From positions 1-31,372 of the forward strand of contig JAAPAO010000421.1 of assembly GCA_013115145.1 (NCBI GenBank): a stretch of 31,372 bases of DNA. The letters are read 5' to 3'. Positions 1 through 9,009 of the stretch are shown here, one piece after another (within the stretch, counting starts at the first letter, position 1; each line of letters begins with the position of its first letter). The position numbers and the translations under genes are program-made. The DNA is from Perkinsus chesapeaki. Lineage: Eukaryota > Perkinsozoa > Perkinsida > Perkinsidae. The notes under the pieces are model-generated. The model ran no database searches, was not told the DNA's origin, and saw only the letters and a program-made list of their open reading frames with translations.

Positions 1-51
1 CAATATACACTTATCTAGTCTGGTAAAGCCGTTTGTAGTCAATTAAAGTGG

Positions 52-930
52 TCAGGAGTGTAGTGAGGTTTTACGGACAAGTCGCACAGTATCTCCTTGC
101 ACAAAATTATAGCGTGGACAGGTAGACATCATATTATGAATCTCTGCAGCCGCTGCTCGCTCATCACGAAGAGACCGGTAGGAATCACACCTATCCATAA
201 TAACAGAACGAACTTTCTCATGCGGAAGACTTTCCTCCAAGTCAACCCCAACAGATAAATTAAACGGGGACAAGGAAGTACTCATCAATGGGGACTGGTT
301 GTGTACGATGCTACTAACCAAAATTGACATGTACCAAGGAAGTGGGATCCGACTGGCAGCATTAGTTTGCAACCCACACTTCAAATCTCTCACGACGCCT
401 TCAACCAATCCTTGTGTTTGTGGTCGGCGTGCAATACCAATAGACAAGTGAAAGTTCCAGGTCTTAGCAAATTTTGCCCATTCCTCACTGACATGAGCAC
501 CCGCGCCATCGAGTTGAACGTAGTCGGGGACACCGTAAACCTGGAACCAAATTGTCAGCCCTAACATGACAACCAAAGCGGACGTATTAGGCACAAGTAA
601 CGACAAGACCACACGTGAGCCCTCATCAATCATTACCAGTACATACATATTGTCACCAGGGCAAGGTGGCTGATTAGGTACAACGAACCCATTCATGGGC
701 CCCATGAAGTCTAGCTGCAGGGCACTAAACCTAGTCATGCCACGCCGGAAAATCAAGGGCTGTGGGTTAAATGGCTCATACCATTTCCCAAGTTGGCAAC
801 TAGCACAATGTTTGATCCACCTGGTCAAATCCTTGGCCATTGTCGGCCACCAATATCCATCGGCTTTCGCAGCTTTTATAGCCCGCGGAGACCCACGATG
901 CCCTCCTAATAGCCTTGAGTTTTAACTGAT
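52..930 (-). pseudogene. Integrase fragment of the retroelement
   Basis: The frame opens at about 930 and closes with a stop at 52-54. It begins with part of the integrase zinc-binding domain (GGHRGSPRAIKAA, YWWPTMAKDL, then C12 and C15 in KHCASC, counting from the Met at 840). The catalytic core follows: D44 in LQLDFMGPM, D111 in VQLDGAGAH and E147 in QTQGLVEG. The spacing between the last two is exactly 35 residues, as in retroviral and Gypsy integrases. The catalytic triad is therefore intact. The first histidine of the HHCC finger is lost at the deletion junction, and there is no start of its own, so the piece could only be made as part of a polyprotein. The protein joins element cDNA to host DNA in this family. 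Confidence 0.88.
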
Positions 931-2155
931 TCACTGCAAGATTAGTTATAAAGTTACACGCTGAGTAGCTATCTATGCCCAAGCGTATAGCCATGAATTT
1001 ATCAGTTTTTTCAACTGACGCGGCTGTTGATGTTACTTTCAGTACTCTGTCTTTGCCCCCGACTGATTGCGCAACACACACAGAATAAGCAGAGGCATTA
1101 CTACTAAGAGTGATAGACAGTACTTGAGATTTAGGTTCGCTTGGCTGACCGGAAGTTCCATGCTTCGGGCAGTTAGCTAATTTATGGTCCATAGACCCGC
1201 AGCCAAGGCAAGCACCAGCTTGTCTTCGTTGTTGTAGAACCGAGCTACTCACCTTGAGCTTCTCAGAGAGTGTTGCTTTTTGCGGAGTTTGACCAACCAC
1301 ATTCTTCGAAGGAGCCGCAGACATTCTAGTGGAGTCACTTGCCAAAACAGTATCATGTATGTGCTTGTTATCAGACTGGGACTTGTCACTATGAGAGCCA
1401 TGACGCTCAGCTGGCTTAGATGGATCAGGATCTCGACCATTCCTCTGACGCTTATCCTTGAAGTCATGGCCACCATGAGGATGGCGGCGCTCCTCACCAT
1501 GGGAGCCAGATTGAGCAGAATCATCCCTCGTGAAGTCAAACCTCTCTGTACCAAAGAACCTGTCAAAGTCACGGAAACCATTAGCACGGCCATATTCTTG
1601 AACCAAGGAAGTACACTCAGTGTCAGTCTTCGTTCGGGTTTCAATATGCCTGGCCAGTTCAAGCACACCATTACGATCTGCCACCGCCTTGCAAGACCGA
1701 ACAACAAGGGCCAAATTCTTACGGCGAATCTCAAAATCAAGATTCACAGCGCGGTCTCGATTGGGACCGTCAAAACCAATAGCACCGATTTTTGCCGCCA
1801 AACGACGTTCCTCAGAGAAAGCTCTTGATATAGGAATTCTGCGAAACCGCAGGGAAGCCCACTGGCTCAGCAACAATACCACATTATTGTCACTCGGAGC
1901 TTTCGTTTCTTGATAATCCAACCAGCATGCTACCAGTCTGTCATACAGTGCTTTAAGAGCTTTAGTCCACCTCGAAAAATATGAGTTCAGTACCGCAGCG
2001 TCACATATCTTCTTGCTAGCCTCTTTAGTGATGCAAGTCCAGAGCAACAAATCGGACTTAGGGTTGAACTTCTCGCGGCTACCATCAGAAATAAACAGCT
2101 CCCTCTTTAGCTCAGTACGAAGGCCCTTCGTCGAAGGGCCGTGTCCACAACTGTC
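800..2155 (-). pseudogene. gag C-terminal part with zinc knuckle and protease-like region
   Basis: This frame is open from a TGA just above 2155. It holds a basic, His/Asp/Ser-rich linker, then one retroviral-type zinc knuckle (CLGCGSMDHKLANC, spacing C-x2-C-x4-H-x4-C), which binds RNA in gag proteins. About 100 residues later comes LGIDSYSACNFIT, which resembles the D-S/T-G/A active-site region of retropepsins but lacks the usual DSG/DTG. Below about 925 the frame reads the integrase DNA out of frame and stops at 800-802, so the last 40 residues are not real protease. It sits in the -1 frame relative to the upstream gag ORF and overlaps it by 49 nt. The overlap is either a frameshift mutation or a programmed shift. 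Confidence 0.75.
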
Positions 2156-2622
2156 TCAGGCAGATACGCGGCCAAACCGACTAGGAGAGGGCGCCATTTG
2201 GGACCGGTGATACGGGCAGTGGCCGACGATAAATGTTGACAAAGAGCATCATAATTAAACGGGGCGAAACCATCTTCCTGTGTGAAAGCCTCGTCACGAG
2301 TGGCACTACGATGTCGTGCAAGTTTATATGCAGCATGGAAAGCCGCAGGACCAGGCCCCAAGCGTTTATCAGCCAGTGTAAACTCAAGGCCAGACCACGC
2401 GAGAGCATTAGCCGATACACCGATGACCGCAAGTAATTGTCGATAAGTGCTTTGGGTCTGCAAGTGGCTCCATTCCACTTCAAGTTCTTCATAACCTCCA
2501 CCGGGGACTGCAGCCAGAGCAGCCTTAACCCTTTCCAATGGATTAGTGTCATCAATAGAAGAATGGACTCGGGACGATGCACCATGATTACCCGCACTGC
2601 TCGGAGATCCAGACTTCTTCAT
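2107..2622 (-). pseudogene. gag N-terminal ORF of the retroelement
   Basis: The start is taken as the ATG at 2622 (MKKSGSPSSAG), because the frame upstream of it looks like leader sequence. The product would be 171 residues. It opens with a Ser/Gly-rich stretch and then a helical region (EELEVEWSHLQTQSTYRQLL) with no recognised domain. It is placed as gag from its position directly upstream of, and overlapping, the frame with the zinc knuckle. It ends with a TAA at 2107-2109 inside a GC-rich hairpin region. A separate short N-terminal gag is possible, but most related elements read straight through. Confidence 0.6.
2122..2140 (-). other. Perfect GC-rich hairpin at the gag frame change
   Basis: GGCCCTTCG and CGAAGGGCC flank a single T, giving a perfect 9-bp stem. 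It lies inside the 49-nt overlap between the two gag frames. It could be a frameshift-stimulating structure or the scar of a small inverted duplication that broke the frame. Confidence 0.7.
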
Positions 2623-2659
2623 CGTTACAACACAAGTAACTGTTCTCAACCAGGAGAAT

Positions 2660-3010
2660 ATAATCGATAACAAAAAAACAACATAGAATAATTACTAGCA
2701 CAAGCTAAGGAAAGGAGACAGAGATTGTGTCACGGGATGATTGGGTGATAACAGTGATCAAACTCATACAAACACAGATCTCACTTAGGACTTCATACTA
2801 AGATCTAGTAGCTGTGGGTTCTTGACGAGCTCAGATAAAGGCAAGACTTTCGACCGGGAAAGACACCAAGATCGATGATTAACTGCCGCATTAACTAACT
2901 CTAACTCTAACTGGCGAGTTTATTGTTCGTGTGTTTCAACGTGACATTGTATCATTACTGTTAATCAATTCTCGCATGTAACTCTAGGCTATTCCGAAAT
3001 GAATTGTTCG
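2660..3010 (-). other. Probable retroelement leader/LTR region
   Basis: There is no coding frame here. The stretch upstream of the gag start holds a short CTAACT repeat (around 2893-2912). On the minus strand it also has TGGTTGAGAAC about 30 nt before the gag ATG, which could be a tRNA primer-binding site because such sites begin with TGG. No second LTR copy is in the window, so LTR borders cannot be set. This is a positional inference only. Confidence 0.3.
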
Positions 3011-3355
3011 TCAGCAGCCTGAAGGATACCCAATAGGATCGCTGTGCTGCGCAAACTGGCCAGCAGAAAGTACATGAGTTTTGCCGCACGACTTTTGCGC
3101 CTCCGCGTTGCTTTCGATTCCTGTCAAGCCTGGCCTGGCCATGGTGTAACCAGAATATGTTTGTACAAATGAACCCGTGGCCCGATGGGCGAATCTTCGT
3201 GGAGTGTACCGCTTAGCCTTCTGCGTTCGAATTGCCTGGATCGACGAAGTCTTCGACTCGTAATGTGGCGCAGTTTGCGCCAAGCTGCTCGTGAATGACA
3301 AGCGTTTGAGTATGTGAGGTGCTGTGGGAGCTTTAAGATCGGCTACTCCTGGCAA
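3011..3355 (-). CDS. Possible exon or ORF, unknown product
   Basis: An open frame of about 114 codons ends with TGA at 3011-3013. It has no ATG at its upper end. It could begin as an exon after an AG at about 3357, or at the internal ATG (MARPGLTGIES). The composition is mildly basic, with no recognised motif, membrane segment or signal peptide. It lies in a gene-poor stretch next to the retroelement. It may be an exon of an unresolved spliced gene or a chance ORF. Confidence 0.22.
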   Translation of the reverse strand: MPGVADLKAPTAPHILKRLSFTSSLAQTAPHYESKTSSIQAIRTQKAKRYTPRRFAHRATGSFVQTYSGYTMARPGLTGIESNAEAQKSCGKTHVLSAGQFAQHSDPIGYPSGC

Positions 3356-3724
3356 CCTTTATCTTCCAACTCTGCTAATGCAACTTATCGGTGCTGCCCG
3401 CTTTATAATACCGAATAACACTTATTGACTGTCCGCCCAAGTTGTATCGAGGGATGAGCAGTTCCCGCCTTGTCTCTCATTTCAAACACTGGTTCATTCA
3501 ATCTGGTCAGAGCCTAGCTTTCATGACATGAGACTCATGCTCAGCTCCGAATTACGTGTCAAAGTGTGTTATCATTGTGTTTCTCGTATCTGACCCGCAA
3601 TATCTCCAATCAGGTTCAGTTTTTAGACAAGTTTGCCAACCGAATTTATTTGCGCCTTCCATATTGCAGGATCTCCGGCCTGCTAGTGCATCACCATAAG
3701 TCGATAATTGGTGTATCGTGATTC

Positions 3725-3907
3725 ATGAAACTATTTACAACGTTCCTTTGGGCTGAGGGTGGGGAACCTATCGTTGCTTTGATATCTCCCATGTCTTCTG
3801 GAGGCGAGGCACCAGGGTACTTGAATGGTGGATTCGTCTGCTCTCTTGCGAATGTCGATGTCTCCTCAGTTTTGAAGGAAATTAAAGCATTTCCCGCTGT
3901 TTGGTGA
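3725..3907 (+). CDS. Small ORF, 60 residues, unknown
   Basis: An ATG-initiated frame begins MKLFTTFLWAEGGEPIVALI and ends in TGA. The N-terminus is weakly hydrophobic but is not a convincing signal peptide. No family is recognised and no splice partner was found. The only support is an ATG and an even amino acid composition. Confidence 0.18.
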   Translation: MKLFTTFLWAEGGEPIVALISPMSSGGEAPGYLNGGFVCSLANVDVSSVLKEIKAFPAVW

Positions 3908-4012
3908 CTACTGTTGTAGTTTCATCTTCAAAGCCGTTGTCGGAGAAGCAGATAATTGCTATCGAAAGAACGAATAGATGATGTAATTGAATGAGTAGCT
4001 CGAGCCCTTCGC

Positions 4013-4036
4013 GTCACGTGACGTGACTGCGTCACG
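4013..4036. promoter_or_regulatory. Overlapping CACGTG / TGACGTCA-like palindromes
   Basis: GTCACGTGAC (4013-4022) is a perfect palindrome around an E-box/G-box core. It runs directly into CGTGAC-tgc-GTCACG (4022-4036). The cluster lies about 100 bp before the predicted small gene at 4137, so a role as a transcription-factor site is possible but unproven. Confidence 0.35.
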
Positions 4037-4090
4037 CGCGGCGTCGCCAGTCAATCGCAAGATTATGACTCAGCAACGCGCGCCCCCCAC

Positions 4091-4164
4091 ACCCCTCTCC
4101 AATGTTGTATACTAACACGTTCTACCTTCATGCAGTATGCCGGCTTTCAACATTGGAGAGGGGG
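4091..4164. repeat. Inverted repeat flanking a splice-acceptor-like segment
   Basis: ACCCCTCTCCAATGTTG (4091-4107) is repeated inverted as CAACATTGGAGAGGGGGT (4147-4164), and the similarity extends outward into C-rich/G-rich tails. The 40-nt loop contains TACTAAC, a pyrimidine-rich stretch and CAG immediately before the ATG at 4137. The right arm therefore encodes the first residues of the predicted small protein. Confidence 0.75.
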
Positions 4165-5131
4165 TGATGGGGGCTGCTGTAGGTACACACTGCACTCTGT
4201 CTATCTGTTGTGACTCACTTTTGCGTTTGGGTGGCGACTGAAGACATTTAGAAGAGCCACGCGTGAGTTGATTTTTCTTTCGTCCAAGCTATATATGCTG
4301 TTTCTGCCGCCAGAAGGGCTTCACAACGCGCTTAGTACCAAATAACACTGCCATTCAGCGTAAGTAACTCACTCTAGCCGGATCTCCATGTTTATCTTTT
4401 TTGTGTACGCACACACAAGAAGGTTTGCAGAGCATAGCTTTGCAAATTGCAAAATATTGTGGTGAAAGACTCGACCCGAACTGTTAGCCGAATCCCTTCA
4501 TCGTAAGAGTTTTCACCAGGGTGTAACTAGTTCGAGACATCATAATACACTCTTCCTGGAGCGAGTGGTCCCTGCAGTGAGAGACTGCCGCTTGGCGAGG
4601 CTTATTATCACTGTCTGTTGATAAGAGATGTGCGCGCAAATTGCGCGTCGCAATGGCTTGCACGAGGCGAACCGGCAGATGTAAGGAAGTGGATTATGTC
4701 TATTTATTAGCATAGGCTATGTCACTCTATGTGCACTAGTTTGAGATTAGCTGTGCTAGGATTTCAGTATAACTTAGTCAGTGTAGGTAGCTGAGAATGG
4801 TTACCTTTTCACTGCCCTTTGTAGTTGCGCAGTTTGCTATTAGCTATGTGATCTACACAGTTGCACGCATACGTTAGGGTTTTCTGCGCCCTTAATAAGC
4901 CTTGGGTTGGAAGTTCTTTCTGGCACTCAACACAGATGAAGCTTTTGGGTGGTTGGGGCTCGGTAGAACTCACCAGTGATTGATCTGACTCGGATCATCC
5001 GAGATTTTGAGTCCTTGAGATTGCTGAGGTCAATCCTGCAGGGTTTTATCGATGGTGAAGCCGGGACGGTGATCCACCAAGGGACAAAGTTTGTGTTACC
5101 AGGCGCAGCGGCTCTAGTGATGTTTCAGTGA
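4137..5131 (+). CDS. Predicted three-exon small protein, unknown function
   Basis: Predicted exons are 4137-4178, 4314-4359 and 4977-5131. Phases fit (0, then 1) and give an 80-residue product. Exon 1 follows a branch-point-like TACTAAC and a CAG, so the ATG could be placed by cis- or spliced-leader trans-splicing. The donors are GTAGGT and GTAAGT; the acceptors are CCAG and ACCAG. The product starts MPAFNIGEGVMGAA and ends with an amphipathic helical stretch (LTRIIRDFESLRLLRSILQG) and a hydrophobic tail. No family is recognised. The second intron is long (617 nt) for this window, so an exon may be missing or the first exons may be unrelated to the last. The last exon is the best supported part. 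Confidence 0.4.
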
Positions 5132-6215
5132 AACTGTAGCACTTGCGTTCGCTAGGTCCACTACACCCTGACTAAGAACTCTTGGTGACTTGCACCCATT
5201 GTAGTGACTGAAAGATTTACCCCACAGTCAACGGATGGCGGCTCGGCAATCTGCATGAGCTTCAGCCTCGGAGGCTGAGCCTCCGCCGGCCTGCCAGTCC
5301 CTATGTTTCTCCACGGCCGCCTCATCACGGCAACTCGTCGGTCCTGCCATCGTGCGTGTACCCCCTCCCCCCACTGACCGAGACTTCGGGAGAGTGCGAT
5401 CCGTCTCGAGTCATCGTAGCAGGTCGCGCAGCGGGACTCACGCTGGACAAGCACCGGAGCGCGTGGGTCGTGTAGGCGCAATGTGCTGCCAAACGTGAGA
5501 GCTAGGGCATGCGCGGCTCCGGGTTCGGTCACCTGACTGCCGAGCTCACTCTTGGCGTTCGGAACACTGTGTTCCTTGGCTACAGGCCCTCCGCGACTTC
5601 TGTCCCAACTCTCAATCCACGAAGTCAGAGGTTTGACGTAATTAACATAGCCATTATGGCTCAAGGTTGCGTTCTACAGTATAGCTTATACGTCAAATAA
5701 CCCCAAGACTATGCGGTGGGGTATGGCATTGGTTGCACCTACAACACCATCTAAGATGCCATCTTGAGTATCTCCACTACCACGTTTGTCTGTCAGGGCC
5801 CCTGACTTAGGGGCCTTGGGACTGTCGACAATGCCTACGGCATCCATATACATTGAATTTCCGATATTTGCTTCTAAGGGTAGCTTCAATCAAGCTTTTC
5901 CATCTCACATCTTCTAAAGAACGAGGATATTGACCTCGATTGAAGACCGAAATAGCATAATTTATGATTACCGTAAACCCTACGCTGTCTGCCGTAAATA
6001 GTGCAGACTAGCTAACGTTTTCACGTTCCACCTTACTTCAGCGCTTACCGACGGTAAGTTACCGTGAGCGTTGTCTCCTCTCCAAATGAATATACTACAG
6101 GGAAATCCAGCTCCGAAAAGCCCGGAATTTCGAGTCTTATCTAGGATCCGAGCATGCGAGGACACAAGCTCAAGTATACAGCGCATGACGATTAGACAGC
6201 TGGTTACACAAGGGT
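5132..6215. other. Gene-poor stretch with open minus-strand frames of doubtful status
   Basis: The stretch 5161-5520 is GC-rich and, on the minus strand, open for 167 codons up to 5664 but without a usable ATG. A second minus-strand frame (5686-5889) also lacks an ATG, though its composition is protein-like (NSMYMDAVGIVDSPKAPKSG). Small palindromes occur at 5263-5277 (CAGCCTC-G-GAGGCTG) and about 5797-5815 (GGCCCCT-gactt-AGGGGCC). I see no recognised gene. Remnants of a mobile element or unresolved exons are possible. Confidence 0.3.
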
Positions 6216-6264
6216 GTATTTACCAGCATAAGAGTTTATTATAAACCCTTATGCTGGTAAATAC
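6216..6264. repeat. 49-nt near-perfect palindrome
   Basis: Two 23-nt arms beginning GTATTTACCAGCATAAG differ at one position and are separated by 3 nt (TTA). It lies about 210 bp beyond the stop codon of the minus-strand glycosyltransferase gene. A foldback transposon remnant, a transcript-end structure or a small-RNA precursor are all possible. Confidence 0.85.
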
Positions 6265-6473
6265 ATAAATAAACCGTTTATAATTACTCATCACCAACAT
6301 AAGACAACATAAGTCCATCGGTTCGTGCACTCTAACTGCTCTTTCTACTTTCATCAGGAGAGTCCTCGTTCCAAATCCCGATCTCCGATGTAGGAACCCG
6401 CGAAACATACTCTAATCACTGTCTTTTTCGCAGAGTTTGAAGCTTAACGCAAATACAATAAAACAGTAGGAAG

Positions 6474-8795
6474 CTATGCTATCGGAACGGATGTCACATG
6501 CGTTACCGGTTTGATGCCCAAGTTAAGATCAGTAGCAGACATGCTTTCTCGGCATCTTTTCAGCTCTGGGTATGGCTTCACGATTGAAAGGTTGAGGACC
6601 TTGTGAATAGTCAAATCATCGCCACGATATAGCAAGTCAAAAATATCAGAAGCATCATGTTCAAAGAGAAGTTCCTTGTAGGTCGGCAGAGCATAGATGG
6701 CAGTCATTTCCAGACCAGCACCAGAGTTCCACCCATAGAAAAAGTGGAAGACGGCGAGTTTATCAAAATCACCAGACCATCCCAGCCCATCGAACAGCAA
6801 AGCATTGACGAAGACATCAGGATTTAGCGTGCCCCAGCCAGGTACCTTCGGGATCACATCACGGCCGATAGGGGGAACAATCCCTAAAAACATAATCCAT
6901 GCTACTTGGCAATGGACGTATGGCCGAGCGTAGACCCATCTAGTTAAGGCTAAGAGCCAACGTCTTGTCCTCCGACTTGGTTTTATAGCAAAAACGGCAT
7001 TCATTAGACAGTCCTCAGAATTGAAATCGACTGCTGATAGTATTTCTACCCCATCACCCCAGTGTTGAGGAAGAGCGAAGGCCGGATGTCTATACCAATA
7101 AGCGTCGAAGTCAACCCATATGACAGTCCGATCGAAATGTAGTAGAGCCAAAACTAAAAGGTACTTTTGCAAAGAACTTTTAGCTTTTCCAGACACATAG
7201 TAAAGTCCCGATTCTTTGCAAGCCTTGACAGCCGCCTCGTCTAGAGCGTACATGATAATATCGTTGATGGCGAGAATCTCCCGAGCACGCCGTGCGAAGG
7301 ATGGTATGTGCTGCGACATCTCTTCTCCCCAAACCATTGTGGCTATCATGACTCTGTGAGATGGTATTGTTGACACTATAGGTGTGAGTTGTGCAAAAAG
7401 TGAATGTTCGTATTCTGCCGTGCTTGACATTTTCATCGTCTCGTTTATGAGCTGTTCGCCAACAGCACCCTCGACGAGTGGTTCGAAAATCTTTATCTCA
7501 CCATCCTCATCGAACATTCCTAAAGCCTCAGTTTTTTGCATCGCGTATTTGCTGTCAGAGCTAGAGCGGAAACACATGCAGGCGTCATCTAACCCAAACA
7601 CTCGGTGCGCCCTACAAGCTTGCCTACAGGTCACAGGATCGTGCCATCGGCCGTCTACTGTGCTATACATATCTTCCGACAACTTCGCCCTTCTTAGTCT
7701 TCCTATCTCTTTCGCAGTGTCGATGCCTAGAATCGCCCTATCTGTCAAAGTGATGCCAAGCTCCATTTCATGACGAGCACTCTGGCGAAGCATTCGTCTG
7801 AGCCACACTGGGACATTCCATCCCTCACCAGAAGTCAGCCACACCACTAACTCATAACCGTTCGCCCACTTGAGTTCATGCTCCATCAAATAGTCTCCAT
7901 ACGCATGGACACAACTTGGCTCCGATGCAGCACAAAGCCAAAGCTTTAGAATACAAACAATTGCTAACCCAGGCAGACAAAGTCCCTGCTCTCGCAATTG
8001 TGCGGGCGGCCCGGTGAGAATATCATGCGATATGATTTTTAGAACTGTCTCATTGTAACCGCTAAATTCGACGTTTGAAGTGAATTCTCGGAGGGCTATC
8101 CAGTCGATTGGCTGGGTCATCTGACAACTAACATCCCTGCTTCCGCTGTTGCCAAAACTATTAGCGAAATAGTAGAGCCTCTCGAAGGTCTCTAAAGCTG
8201 GCCATCTAGTAGCCATCAAAATGTTATAGTCGATGCCATCCCACATCCTAGCGAGGTAGTCGAACCAAGGACCACATTGTGTTAGATGACGAGCCTCTAC
8301 TTCTTTAATCTGGTTGAGGCATGATAGTAATATATTCATACTCATAACAAGGTTGCCTATGCGGCATTGAGCAACGAAGCCACCGCATGTGGAGGGATCC
8401 TCCATGCAAGGTTCGCCCAGGAGCTGTCCACCCCAGATGGTTACGAGTGCTTCTACACCAATAAGGTCGGCACCGAGTGCTGCCCAGGACAGAGATCTAA
8501 GCTCACTCCAGTCTTTGTATAGCTCGCAATTGACGTCAGGGAAATCTATCTTTGGACTGAGGGACTTAGTAGAAAGGATCGTTTGATTTGCTGGAGCGAT
8601 CTCGGTGTCTAGGAGGGGTTGTGAGCAGCAGGATGAACGGTTGTACTCCCCGTGCCAGCAGAGGTGCGGATTGCTGGACAAGCAGCACAGGTTATAACTG
8701 TAACCATACATCCAGCATCGGTCGGGCGAGAACACGCTTTCGGGTATGTAGAATATGCATGAAAGCAGGAGGAAGGCGATGCCGCAACGCACCAT
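6474..8795 (-). CDS. Secretory-pathway nucleotide-sugar transferase-like protein with N-terminal CW-x8-CC repeats
   Basis: A single open frame of 773 residues starts at an ATG at 8795. The N-terminus is a signal peptide or anchor (CGIAFLLLSCIFYIP). It is followed by two 12-residue copies of C-W-x8-C-C (CWMYGYSYNLCC at 27-38, CWHGEYNRSSCC at 46-57), probably a small disulfide domain. A middle region of about 400 residues is not recognised; it has a second Cys cluster near 385-405 (CRQACRAH, DACMCF). The C-terminal third resembles nucleotide-diphospho-sugar transferases: a long-range order of hydrophobic strands and a DxD metal/nucleotide-binding motif, VIWVDFDAYW, with D562 and D564. Such enzymes act in the ER/Golgi, adding sugars to proteins or glycolipids. 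Donor and acceptor cannot be told. It is the only long intronless gene in the window, which fits a retrocopy or an expanded gene family. The glycosyltransferase call is from motif and fold resemblance only. Confidence 0.8.
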   Translation of the reverse strand: MVRCGIAFLLLSCIFYIPESVFSPDRCWMYGYSYNLCCLSSNPHLCWHGEYNRSSCCSQPLLDTEIAPANQTILSTKSLSPKIDFPDVNCELYKDWSELRSLSWAALGADLIGVEALVTIWGGQLLGEPCMEDPSTCGGFVAQCRIGNLVMSMNILLSCLNQIKEVEARHLTQCGPWFDYLARMWDGIDYNILMATRWPALETFERLYYFANSFGNSGSRDVSCQMTQPIDWIALREFTSNVEFSGYNETVLKIISHDILTGPPAQLREQGLCLPGLAIVCILKLWLCAASEPSCVHAYGDYLMEHELKWANGYELVVWLTSGEGWNVPVWLRRMLRQSARHEMELGITLTDRAILGIDTAKEIGRLRRAKLSEDMYSTVDGRWHDPVTCRQACRAHRVFGLDDACMCFRSSSDSKYAMQKTEALGMFDEDGEIKIFEPLVEGAVGEQLINETMKMSSTAEYEHSLFAQLTPIVSTIPSHRVMIATMVWGEEMSQHIPSFARRAREILAINDIIMYALDEAAVKACKESGLYYVSGKAKSSLQKYLLVLALLHFDRTVIWVDFDAYWYRHPAFALPQHWGDGVEILSAVDFNSEDCLMNAVFAIKPSRRTRRWLLALTRWVYARPYVHCQVAWIMFLGIVPPIGRDVIPKVPGWGTLNPDVFVNALLFDGLGWSGDFDKLAVFHFFYGWNSGAGLEMTAIYALPTYKELLFEHDASDIFDLLYRGDDLTIHKVLNLSIVKPYPELKRCRESMSATDLNLGIKPVTHVTSVPIA

Positions 8796-9009
8796 TATAA
8801 ACTTTCAGCGAGAACTCCTGCCCCAACGTGATTACAATTCTTCCTCAGGAGAATCAGAAGTAAGAATTCATCCGTGGAGGATTATTTCACCACCCTATTT
8901 TTGAGAGAATTACTGAAGAGCTAAAGCAAAGGCAGTTGCTATCTCGGTGAACTCGTGACATATTGTATGTTGAAATGTTTCATGTGTAACCGAGATGCGC
9001 CGCTGGTAC

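Larger units (their letters stand above)
1..2700 (-). mobile_element. Internally deleted LTR-type retroelement (gag / protease-like / integrase)
   Basis: Reading 3'-to-5' on the given strand, the element has a gag-like N-terminal frame, a second frame with a CCHC zinc knuckle and a protease-like motif, and then an integrase. The integrase carries D44, D111 and E147 in the retroviral/Gypsy arrangement (D-x35-E). Reverse transcriptase and RNase H, expected between protease and integrase, are absent. Protease-side sequence runs into the integrase zinc-binding domain within a few bases near 915-930. The order gag-protease-(RT)-integrase is that of Gypsy-like elements. The 3' end and LTR lie outside the window, and no LTR pair can be tested. 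I infer a dead or non-autonomous copy. Confidence 0.85.

Noticed and set aside
2640-2660. Primer-binding site and LTR end of the retroelement
   Set aside because: TGGTTGAGAAC is suggestive, but without a second LTR or a tRNA to compare, the site cannot be supported.
5161-5664. 167-codon minus-strand ORF
   Set aside because: There is no usable ATG, the region is GC-rich (long open frames are expected), and no motif or splice context was found.
6475-8800. Plus-strand ORFs inside the transferase gene (7384-7773, 8389-8586, 8588-8800)
   Set aside because: They are shadows of the 773-codon minus-strand frame.
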